The notes beneath the pieces were generated by a model, which was given only the letters and a program-made list of their open reading frames with translations, was not told where the DNA came from and ran no database searches. A stretch of 64,000 nt of DNA from QHVT01 sp036389275 (GTDB lineage Bacteria > Acidobacteriota > Thermoanaerobaculia > Gp7-AA8): positions 41,067-105,066 of the forward strand of contig DASVQE010000025.1 in NCBI GenBank assembly GCA_036389275.1. The letters run 5' to 3'. Both the position numbers and the translations under genes were made by a program. Positions 51,601 through 63,600 of the stretch are shown here, piece by piece (within the stretch, counting starts at the first letter, position 1; every line of letters starts with the position of its first letter).

Positions 51601-54600
51601 CGGTATCAACGGCACCTACCGCCTCAGCACCGTCGTCAACGGACGGGCCACCGATGCCGAGGGCGTGGTGCGGCTGCCGGGCGAAGTGCACACCGTCAAC
51701 CTCGTTTTTCTCGGCCGAGGAACGGCGCGCGGACAGGTGCGCTACAGCGATGGGGAAGTGCTGGCGAACGTGCACGTCACCGTCGGCAGCACGCTCTTTC
51801 ATCAGTTCCGCGGTGCGGATACGGACAGCAGCGGACACTACGAAGTCGGCGACCTCCCGGTTGGACCGCTGACCTTCTCCGTCGTCGACAAAGAAGGACG
51901 TCCCACCTTTGCCGCGAACGCCATCCGCGTCGCCGGCGAAGTGATCGCCCAGGACCTGGTCATCGAGCGCCGCGCTTTTCCAGGACTCGGCAAAGTGCGC
52001 GTCACCGTGCGCCGCAGCGACAGCAGCGCCACCGTGGCCGGCGCGCACGTCGGCGCGTACACGCAAGGCTACGGACTGCAGGACGGCTACACCGATGCGA
52101 ACGGCTTCTTCGAATTCGACGACGTCCCGGCCGGCCTGATCTCGATCATCGCCGCCGACTTCAGCATCTCGCGCGAGAGCGTCGGCATCGAGATGGACCT
52201 CGGCGCCGACCAGACCATCGAGCAGACCATCGTCATCCCGATCGTCAGCAACCCCGGCATCGCCTACGCCACCGTCGAAGGCATCGTCACCCGCGACGAT
52301 CCCGCCGCGCCGGCCGACACCTCGAAAGACGCCACCGTCGGCGGCGCCATCATCACCATCGGCAACCTTCCGCCGGTCAACGCCAACGCCGACGGCACTT
52401 ACACCTATCCGGAAGTCCCGACTTCCTTAAGTGGCCGCACCATGTGGGTCTTCGATCCGGCCACGGGACGCAAAGGGCAGTTCCCGCTGCCGTCGCTGCA
52501 GGCCGGCGTGAATCACTTCAGCGTGCGGCTCTCGAGCAAGGAGCCGGAAGGCGTGGCCACGATGCGCGTGCGCCTCACCGACGCCACCGGCGCGCCGGTC
52601 AGCGACTATCAGGTCTTCGAGCCCGGCTTCCCGCCGGTGCGCTTCAACGCCAAAGGCAACGGCGTCTACGAGCTGCCGAACGTGCGCGTGCCGGCGTACG
52701 TCGACGTCGTGGCCATCCCGTCGAATCCGCAGGGACCGCACGGGCGGCAATCCGCCGCCGGCCGCGTGCGCGTCGACTTCACCGGCCAGATCGGCGTGCT
52801 CGATCTCCGCCTGCCGGGACAGGGAAAGATCATCACGAAGATCGAGCTGCGGCTGCCGGACGACGCCTGCACCGCCGCCAATCCGCCGCCCTGCTACGGC
52901 TCCGCCTTCGGCACCTGCTCGGTCTCGTACGCGGTGTGGGACGACGCCGAGCAGCAGTTCCGCATCGACACCTTCGAAGTCGCCGCGAACGAAGCGACGC
53001 AGCTCGTCACCTTCGACAAAGTGCCGGCGCAGCAGCCCGTCACCATCCAGACCGTCCGCCATCCGGCCGGCTTCGCCGCGGAGAGCCGCATCCTCGGCTA
53101 CGAAGGCGACGTGCGCAACGTGACCCTGCGCCTCGAGAGCCTCGGCGACGTCACCGGCCGCGTCTTCTTCCACGACCGCCAGACGCCCGTCTCCGGCGCC
53201 GTCGTCCGCCTCGTCAACGACCGCGTCGTCTTCGGCGCGCAGGCCACGAAGCCCGACGGCTCCTTCCGTTTCCCGGCCGTGCAGAAAGGCCTCTCCTTCC
53301 GCATCGTCGCCGACTACAGCGAGAACGGCATCTACCGCACCGGCTACGTCGACGGCACCACGCCCGGCGGCGGCGGACCGGTGAGCAATCTCGTGGTCGT
53401 GCTCGCCGAGCAGTCCTCCATCGAAGGACAGGTCGTCGACCTCGATGGCAAGGCGGTGGCGCTGGCGACCTACTGGGCGCGCGAGCTTTCGTGGCCGTAT
53501 CGCGAGTTCGGCAACCCGCGCGATCCGCTGCACGCCGACATCAACGGACGCTTCATCCTCACCAACGTCTTCCGCGGACCGTTCCGCATCACCGCCGTCG
53601 CGCCCGACAACCAGGAAGTGCGCGGCGACTATCAGGGCGAGATCCGGCTCGAAGGCGATACCTCGCAACACGACGTGAAGGTGCGCATCGGCGGCGCCGG
53701 CACCGGCACGATCAGCGTCTCCGTGGTCGACGCGCTCAACGCCATGAAGCCGGTGGCGAACGCGGAAGTGACGCTCTACTTCAACGGCGGCCGCTTCGAC
53801 TTCGCCACGACCGACGACGCCGGAATTCACATCTTCGAGAACGTGCCGGTCGGCAACTACTCGATCCGCGCCTACTCGAAAGGCGCCGGACGCGCCGGCG
53901 CCATCGGCAACTTCAGCGTCGGCCGCGACCAGACGGTCTCGCGCCAGGTCCAGCTCGACATCCTCGGCAAGGTGTGGGGCACCGTCACCGATCCGGAGTC
54001 GCTGCCGAAAGACCAGCCGGTCAAGGGCATTCCGGTGCAGATCGACGCCGGCGACGTGCACACGCGCGACTCCACCGACGGCGACGGAAAGTTCAGCATC
54101 TTCGGCGTTCCGGAAGGCGGCTTCTCGATCTTCGCCTACGACCTCGACAGCGGCCGCATGGCCTTCGGTCCGGACAACCTCTTCATCAGCGACGTCGTGC
54201 AGGAGCAGCCCGACGTCCATCTCGAGCTGGAGAAGACGGGCGTGCTGACGGTGAAGGCGTATCTGCCGAACGACAACGGCGGCGCGGGCGATCTCGCGCC
54301 GCTGGTCGACGTGCTCGTCGAGGCGCGCGACTACTACCGCGAGGCGCAGGGCAACAGCCTCGCCTTCGCGAAGATGATCACGCGCTACTCGTACAAGATC
54401 ACCGTGCGCGAGCTCGGCGGCGAGCAGCGCGTGGTCGTGCGCAACGGGACGTTCGCGCCCGGCACGTTCGAGAAGACGGAGTCGATCGTCTTTCCGAGCT
54501 CCGGCTCGGTGATCGTGACGGTGCTCGACGGCGCGAACAAACCGGTGCAGGACGCGCGCGTCGTCGTCGCCGACAAGACCCTCTTCACGCCGGCGAGCGG

Positions 54601-57600
54601 CGTGATCTCGCTGACCGGCGTGCCGTTCGGCTTCGTCTCCGCGCAGGCCACCAAAGGCAACGTCGGCGCGTCGGCCAGCGGCAATCTGCAGAGCCGCTCG
54701 CAGCCGCTCCAGCTCACACTCAACCTCGGCTCGAGCGTGAACGTGGCCGGCACGGTCGAAGCCGAACAGGGCATCGGCGTCCCATCGGCGGGCACGCGCG
54801 TGGTCATGACGTTCACCTCGCGGCTGGTCCTCGGCACCACGCGCCTCGAAACGCTCACCGACGCCAACGGCGCCTACACCTTCAGCGGCGTACCCGTCGG
54901 CGGCACCGCGCTGACGATCCTCTTCTACGGACCGGACGACACCACCATCGGCGCCACGCGCAGCTACGCCATTCCCGACGGCTCGACCGGCACCTTCACC
55001 ATCGAGCGCGTCAAAGTCGACGCGACGCCGGCGCGCGTGATCGCCATCGTGCCGGAGGCGAACAGCACGAACGTCTCGCCGCAGGCGAACATCGCCGTCA
55101 CGTTCAGCGAGCCGATCGCGGCGAGTTTCATCAACAAGAACTACTTCCAACTGCTCGCCACCGACGACGGCGCGATGGCCAACTTCGAGCTGCGCCCGAG
55201 CGTCCGTCCCGACGGCACGTATCAGGTGCGCTTCGCGCTGCTCTCGCAGCTCAAGAGCAACGTGCTCTACCGCATCGTCGTCGCCGGCGGCATCCAGGAC
55301 ACCACCGGCAACGCCATGGCGGCGACGGTCGGCTCGAGCTTCACCACCGTCAACTACACCGAGCCGGCGGTGACGCGCATCGATCCGCCGGAGTCGGAGC
55401 CGATCCCGTCGAACGTCACCTTCCGCATCAAGTTCAACAAGCCGGTCGATATCGCCTCGCTGCAGAACGGCGGCGCGATCACGCTCGAGCGGCTCGATCT
55501 CCCGAACGGCAGCGCGGTCGGCAACGTGCCGCTGTCGACGTACGCCGACGCGGTCGATCCGAGCGTGATCGTCGCCGCGCCGACGCAGGCCATTGTTGAA
55601 GCGGCGTTCTATCGCCTGACCGTTTCGGGAATCCGCGACACGCAGGATCCGCCGAACACGCAGAAGGCGCCGAAGGTCACCGACTTTTTCTCGTACGACA
55701 CGCGCCGTCCGGTGGCCACGATCGTCTCGCCCGTTGCAGCAGGGGAGAAGCTCGTCTCCGACATTCTCTACAGCGCGCGCGTGACGGTGACGGACGAAGG
55801 GACGAACGCGCCCTCGACCGACGTCGCCTCGGTGGACTGGTTCGACGCCAACGGCGTCCATCTGCGCCGCGTCACCACGCCGCCGTACGCGTACGACTTC
55901 ACCGCGCCGCCGACCACCACCGGCACCACCTTCACGTTGAAGGCGAGCGCGAACGATCTGTCGAAGAACGCCAGCCCGTCGCTGGCCACCTTCACCTGGG
56001 AGGTCGCGCCGAATCTCGCGCCGGCGAACGTGACCGTGGTCAACGCGCCGGCCTCCGCCTATCCGACGCATGGCGTCGAGACCACCGTCACCTTCACCGA
56101 CGAAGGGCTGAAGGTGACGGCGGCCATCAAGCTGGCGGCGAAGCATCGCAACGGTTCCGACTTCGAGCTCGACCTCGGCTCGACGTCCGTCACGCGCAGC
56201 TCCACCGCCCAGCCGTTCCCGGCCGCGGTCTTCCACTGGACTCTGCCGCTCGACCTGCAGCCCGGCTCCGCGCGCGTCGTCGCCACGGTCACCGACGTCG
56301 GCAAGAGCGGCAGCGGCGAGGCGGCGCTCGACGTGCTCGACGACACCGTCGAGCCGGAAGTGCTCTCGCTCACGCCGAAGGCGGAGTCGCGCTTCGCCTT
56401 CGACTCGACGTACACCATCGAGCTGCAGGTGCGCGACGTCCAGACCGGCATCGCCTCCGCCGCGCTCTCGATCGCCGGCAGCGACGTCGCCGCGAATCTC
56501 ATCCAGCACACCTTCGACGCCTCGACGGGAGTGCACACGTATCGCTACACCGCCAAAGTGCCGGCGCGGAACGCCGACACGCGCATCGCCATCGCCGCGC
56601 GCGCCACCGACAACCGCGGGAACGTCGCCGCGCAGACGGTCGAGGTGATCTACGAGCGCGTCGACGACGCCACCATTCCGCAGGCCGCCTGGATCACGCC
56701 GCTCGACGGCGCCGCGCTGCCGTTCGGCATCGCCAACTGGCAGGCCACGCTGCGCGTGCGCGCCACCGACGACAAGCAGGTCACCTCGGTGCGCTTCGAG
56801 TCGAGCGCGCTCGCCGCGCCACTGACCGTCACTTCGCCGAAGAGCGGCACGAGCGATCTGTGGGAAGCGAAGGCGTCGTTCACCATGCCGCAGGACGGCA
56901 AGCCGTTCGTCGTCACCGCATTCGTCAATGACGCCGATCCGAGCCACACCGTCGAGCTGCCGATCACCATCGATCCAGTCGCCGTCGACGTGCCGCCGAT
57001 CGAGCAGACCACCTCGCTCTCCTCGATCACCGCGCCGCAGTACGAGCACCAGACCCTGATCGTGCGCGGTCCGGTGCGCGTCTACGTGACGGTGCCGCTG
57101 GCGGTGAAGAACGTGATCCTCCTCGACGGCGCGGCGCTCGGCAATCTGGAGGAGACGAAGCTCGACCTCACCATCGCCGAGCATCTCTTCGTCGACGCTG
57201 ACTCGCGCATCGACGTGAACGGCAAGGGCTACCTCGGCGGTCTGCGCACGCGCGAAGGCAACAGCCTCACCAACAACTCGCGCAACGGACGCACCGTCGG
57301 CGGCACGGCCGACGGCGGCGCGGGCATTTCGGCGGACGGCTCGCATGCCGGCATCGGTGGCGAAGACTCGACCGGCGACTTCGCCACCACCGGCAAGACC
57401 AACGCGACCTACGGCTCGATCACCGATCCGATCGACTTCGGCAGCGGCGGCGCGGCCGATCCGAACAGCGCGCGCGCCGGCGGCAACGGCGGCGGCGCGG
57501 TGCTGCTGCGCGGCGCGACCGCGCGCTTCGTCGTGGCCGGCGCGATCCGCGCGAACGGCGACGACGCCGCGAGCGGCGGCACCTGGACCGGCGGCGCGGG

Positions 57601-60600
57601 CGGCTCGATCAACGTGCGCGCGAAGGCGCTCATCGCCGGACCGTGGACGCGCATCACCGCGAACGGCGGCGACGAAGGCGGCACCACCGCCGACGCGCAC
57701 GGCGGCGGAGGCGGCCGCATCGCTCTCACCGTCAGCGACCGTCTCGATGTCGACACCGCCGCGCCGCTGCTGCAGGCGCGCGGCGGACGCAATGGCTTGA
57801 ACGCGGCCGACGGCGCGAACTACGTCGACGGCGGCGCCGGCACGATCTTCGTGCAGCGTCCCGGCTCGACGGCCGGAGAGCTGATCGTCTCCTCATTCGA
57901 CGAGCGCTATCCGGCGAGCACGCATCGCTCCGGCGGCACGCCGCTCGCCGGCGCGCTCACCTTCGACCGCATCACCGTCGGTCCGCGCGCGCTGGCCCGC
58001 TTCGACAACGCCTACTCCGGTACGCTCGCCGCCGACCCGACCGCGCTGGTCGTCACCGCCGCCGACGCGCCGACGGCGACGATCACCAGCACGAATCCGC
58101 CGGCGAACGGCCAGCTCGCGCAGAACACCAGCATCGCCGCCACCTTCACCGCCCACAGCACGGCCGGCATCGCCCGCGCCGTGACGCTGCTCTCGGTCTC
58201 CTCGTCGCAGCCGCTGCAGCGCTTCGACGCGCGGCCGGAGACGCTGCCGGAGACGCAGTCGAACATCACCGTGCCCGCGACCGCGCCCGCCGGTGCGGCC
58301 ACGCTGCGCATTCGCGTGATCGACCGCGCCGGCCGCGTCGCCGACTCGGCACCGGTGGCCTTCTCCATCGTCGACAACGCCGCGCCGGTGATCGACGCCT
58401 TCGACGTCACGCCGTCCGACGCGCTCTACGCCGGCGGCACGATCACCGTCACCGCGCTCGCGCACGACGACATCGAGATGAAGTCGCTCACGCTCACCTC
58501 GAGCGTCGGCACCGTCACCGCGCAGCCGGCCACCAGACCGTCGCCGCAGTCGATGCAGCGCTCGTTCACGGTCTTCATCCCGAACACCACTCCGAGCGGA
58601 ACGGCGATTTCTCTCACGCTTTCCGCATCGGATGACTTCCCGAACCGCGTCCCTGCGTCCATCCACAAGTCCGTCAACGTGCAGAAGGATGACGTACCGC
58701 CTTCCGTCACGATCGCCAAACCGTCCGCCGATCAGGAGATCCTCGAGGCGGCCAACGCCACGTTCCCGGTCGAAGTGGTCGTCACCGACGCGCAGAGCGG
58801 CGTGGCGAACGTGAAGGCAGTCTTCGAAGGCGTGACCTACACGCTGGCGCCGGTCAGCGGCAAAGCCAACACGTGGGGCGCGAGCCTGCCGGTGCCGGCG
58901 GTCGAGGGCGTCGATCCGGTGGAGAAGACGCTCACCATCACCGCCGACGACTTCGAGCCGAACACGACGCCGGCATCGCGGCGGATCTACATCCGTCCGC
59001 TGATCGACGCGAACGCGCCGCGCATGTCGTGGCTCTGCGCCAGCCCGAACGCGCTCTATCCCGCCGGCTACAACGTCACGCTGCGCGTGTATGCCGAGGG
59101 TGTGTCGGCCGCGAACGCGGTGCAGAAAGTCACCTTCGCGATCGACGGCGCCGCGCCGGTGCAGGTGAGCGAGACCTCGTCCGGCTCGCACACGTACGAC
59201 TACAACTGGACCGTGCCGCCCGACGCCGCGGCCGGACGCGTCTTCAACATCCGCGTCGCCGCCACCAGTACCTCCGGCGCGGAACAGACGCTCCTCGGCG
59301 CGATCACCGTTGTGAAGGGCACCGAGATTCCGACGCTCTCGGAGATCAGCGCCACCGACCGCTCGTGGGAAAACAGCACCGTCATCGTGAAGTCGGGCGG
59401 CGTGCTCGACGTCACCGGCGCGCACGCGTTCAAGGATCTGGTCGTGCTCAACGGCGGCCGCGTCGTGCAGCGCCACGCCGATCCGAACAAGCCCGATCTC
59501 ATCACCGCCGAGCGTCTCTTCGTCGCCTGCGGCGGCATCGTCGACGCGAACGCCCTCGGCTACACGCGCAACACCAGCTATCCCGGCGCGGCCACGCCGC
59601 TCGACTCCTCCGGCGGCGGTCACATCGGCCGCGGCGCCTTCTGGGCTCCGCCCGGCGGCGGCACGTTCGGCAGCATCTATCGTCCGCTCGAGCGCGGCGG
59701 CGCCGGCCAGAGCAGCGACGGCAACTTCTTCACCAGTGGCGGCGGCGTGGTGCGCATGCATGCGTCGTCGTCGATGACCATCGACGGCACCGTCCGCGCG
59801 AACGGCAGCGATCCGGTCACCTGGGGTCCCGGCGCGGGCGGCTCGGTGTGGCTCACCACGCCTGGCCTCCTGACCGGCGGCGGCACCATCCAGGCGCGCG
59901 GCGGCGGCGACGACAACAATCGCGGCGGCGCCGGCGGCGGCGCGGTGGCGGTCGAATACGGCTCGATCGGCGGCGCGCTCGCGGGCAGCGACGGCTTCGT
60001 CGTGCGCGGCACCTGGAACGGCCGTCCCGGCGCGGCCGGCTCGATCTACCTGCGCGGCCCGCGCTCGGTCTACGGCGATCTCGTGATCGACAACCGCAAC
60101 GCGCCGTCGGGCGCGGCGACCGAGCTGCCGTGGCTCGGCAAGTACACGATCGGCAGCGTCGACGGAGCGACGGCGACGCTCGCCTCGCGCTCTTACCTGC
60201 AGGAGTTCCACACCGGCCACTGGGCGCGCGTGACCGCTCCCGACGGCACGGTGCGCGGCACGTGGCGCATCGGCGCGATCGTCAACGCGCCGACCTCCGT
60301 CGCGATCCCGGCGCTGACCGTGCAGCTCAGCGACGGCGTCTCGTACGACGGCTACCTCGTCTACAGCGAGCCCGGTTATGGCTCGCCGCTCAAGAAGCTC
60401 GTCGGCGCGAAGTACGAGAACGGGCAGTGGCTCTACGACAACGACGACAACACCTTCGTGCCGTTCGTGCCGAAGGCGGGCGACCGCGTCTTCGCGAGCT
60501 TCCGCAAGCAGAACGCGATCTACGCCATCGATCGCCTGAAGTGCGCCGCGGCGTGCGGCAGCGTCAACGGCATTCCGATCGCCGAAGTCGCCTCCGGATT

Positions 60601-63600
60601 CATCTACGGCAACACCTTCGGCGGGATCTACGGCAGCACCGAGGTGCGGAACTTCGGGACGGAGTTCAGCGAGATCCTCTTCGCTTTCGACGCGGAGATG
60701 CGCGGCATCACCCTGGTCGACACGCCGCCGCGCGTGACGCTGCTCGGCGATGCGAACGATCCGGTGGTCATGCAGCCGGGCGACACGCTGCGCGGCGTCT
60801 ACCGCTTCGACCACGTCACCATCAAGGGGAGAGCGACCGTCGTCTCGCGCGATCCGCTCGAGTCGTCCACCGCGCCGGTGGTCGAAGCCGGCGCGAGCCT
60901 CACCCGCAACGTCGGCGCTCCGGCGGTCGACGCCGCGAAGATCTCCATCGTCAAAGGCACCACCGGGCCGCTCCTGGTCGGCAGCGCCGGCGCCGTCAGC
61001 GACGCCGACGGCAAGGTCGACGTCTTCGGACGCAACGCCTCGAAGCCGGCGCCGCCCGCGCTCGCGCAGATGACCGCGGCGTCGTACTTCACCACCGACG
61101 TCTACAACGGCGCGCTGCGCCTCTTCCGCATCAGCAACGGCAGCCAGAGCGGATCGATCGCCACGCAGCCGGCCGGCGACTACGGCTACGTCTCGTTCCG
61201 CGACGCCACCGTCGGCAACCTCGGATTCGTCGGGATCGACTCGCACTACTTCCACTTCCCGGCCGGCGGTCGGTGGGAAGTGTGGGTGAACGGCGCCTGG
61301 GGCAACTCCGGCTTCCGCCAGGGGAACCTCGACGCGAACACGCGCTTCCGTCTGGAGAAGACGCCCGACACGGTGCGCTGGTACGTCGACGACGCGCTCG
61401 TGTACGAGTACAAGACCGCCGTCGCGCCATCGACGCCGTTCGTCTTCATCTTCCGCGAGGACTGGAGCGCGTACGACGACGTCGAGTTCCACTCGAGCAA
61501 CGAAGGCGTGAGCGGCAACGCCGCCGCGGCCGACGGCTCGTTCAGCGTGCCGCTCTACGGCGCGGCCGGCGATCGCGTGAGCGTCTACGCGCGCGATCGC
61601 TATCTCTTCGCCGAGACCTCCGGCGAGCTCGCCGTCGGCGCGATCCCGTCCGACTTCGGCGTCGCCTCGCTGACCTTCCCGAATCCCGTCACCGGCGGCC
61701 GCACCGTCACCGGCACCGTCGCGCTGCGCGGCCCGGCCGGGCCGAACGGCGCGCTCGTCTTCCTCACCACCGCCAGCAGCGATCTCACCATTCCGCCGAG
61801 CGTCACCATCGCGCCGGGCGCGACGTCGGGCACGTTCAGCGTCACCACCAAACCGGTCACCACTCCGGTGAGCGCCACCGTCAATGCCTCGTGGGGCGGC
61901 GTCGCCGTGGCCGGCACGATCGAGGTCGTGAAGGACGTCGATCCGCCGGTCGTGACCATCACCGCGCCCGCCGCGAACGCGCAGGTCAACGAAGGATCGG
62001 CGAACAAGATCAACATCCAGGCGACGGTCGTCGACAGCGACTCCGGCGTCGACCGCGTCTACGCCACCTTCAACAACGTCACCGTCGAGCTCGCGCGCAA
62101 CGGCACCACGAACGTCTACACCGCGCAGGTGGCGGCGCCGTTCGTCGACGGCGCGCAGAACGTCACCCTAGAGCTGAAGGTCTACGGCGTCGACAAGCTC
62201 GGCAACGAAGGCTCGTCGGCCGTGCCGGTGATCGTCGTGCCGAGCACCGATCCGAATCCGCCGTCGGCGTCGTTCGCCTGCGAGCCCGATGCGTACGTGG
62301 CGGCCGGCGCCACCGCGGCGATCCGCATCACCGCGAAGGCGCCGAACGCGGCGAATCCGCTGCAGAGCGTCGAGCTGCGCATCGCCGGCCAGCCGAGCGT
62401 CGCCGCCACGAACACCGGCGGCGACACGTGGGAAGCGCGCTGGAACGTACCGGCCGGCGAAGCGTCGTACGACATCACCGCGTACGCCGTCACCGCCTCC
62501 GGCACCTTCGCCGCGGCCAGCGGCCGCGCGAGCGCCGTCACCATCGACAAGGTCTTCTCCGCCGACGCCACGATTTCCGACGCGCAGTGGGACGGCAAAG
62601 GCATCGCCGTGACCGGCGGCACGCTCATCGTCGGCGGCGCGCACTCGTTCCGCCACGTCCTCGTCCTCGGCGGCAATCTCACGCATCCGAACGGCACGCC
62701 GCTCGCGCTCACCGTCAGCGGCGCGGTCTACGTCGCCTGCGGCGCGACCATCGACGCGAGCGGCCGCGGCTACGCGCCGAACGGCAGCTATCCCGGCATT
62801 CCGCGCAGCGCGAACAGCGCCGGCAGTCACATCGGCCGAGGCGACAACGAGCCGGACGGCGGCGCGACGTACGGAAGCATCGATCGGCCGACCGAGCTCG
62901 GCGCCGCCGGCTGGAACAGCAGCTCGCCCGGCGCGCTCGCCGGCGGCGGCGCGCTGCGCATCGACGCCCACGAAGTCGTCGTCAGCGGCGGCATCTACAC
63001 GAACGGCCTCGGCGGCTACTACCTGCGCGGCGGCGCGGGCGGTTCGGTCTGGATCACGTCGGCCACGAGCATCCGCGGCTCCGGCGTCATCGAGGCGCGC
63101 GGCGGCACGAGCAACTTCGAAGACGGCGGCGGCGGCGCGATCGCGCTCGAGTACGCGGCCTCGCTCAGCCCGTCGCTGGCGATCGGCCTCACCACGTACG
63201 AGAACGGCTCGACCGGCTCGCTCTACACGCGCAACACCGCCGCGGGCGGCCTCGGCGATCTCCGCCTCGATGGCCGCGGCATCGTCACGCTTCCGCCGCT
63301 CGGCAACGGCATCGCGCAGCCGGGCTCCGGCGGCGCGACGCTGGTCACCACGCGCAGCGATCTGCGCGCGTACTTTGCCGGCCGCTGGGTCGAGATCACC
63401 GCGCCCGACGGCACGCTGCGCGGCACGTGGCGCATCGCCGGCATCAGCGGCAGCACGATCTCGCTCGACGCGGCGGCAGACGTGCGGCCGGGCGACGCGT
63501 GGCAAGGCGTCTACCGCTTCGACAACGTCACCGCCGGCTCCGGCGTCGTGGTCGAGTCGGCCGATCCGATCCGCATCGCCACGAGTGCGACGCTCAGCGA

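Noticed and set aside
49708..55599. A 1,963-codon plus-strand frame inside the giant gene
   Set aside because: It is shifted relative to the frame with signal peptide and domains; its Arg/Gly/Ala/His-rich sequence has no recognisable fold.
52427..57700. Long minus-strand frames opposite the giant gene (also 57893-61492 and 62168-63910)
   Set aside because: They are antisense to a frame with coherent signal peptide and Ig-like strands, and show the same Arg/Val/Asp-rich shadow composition.
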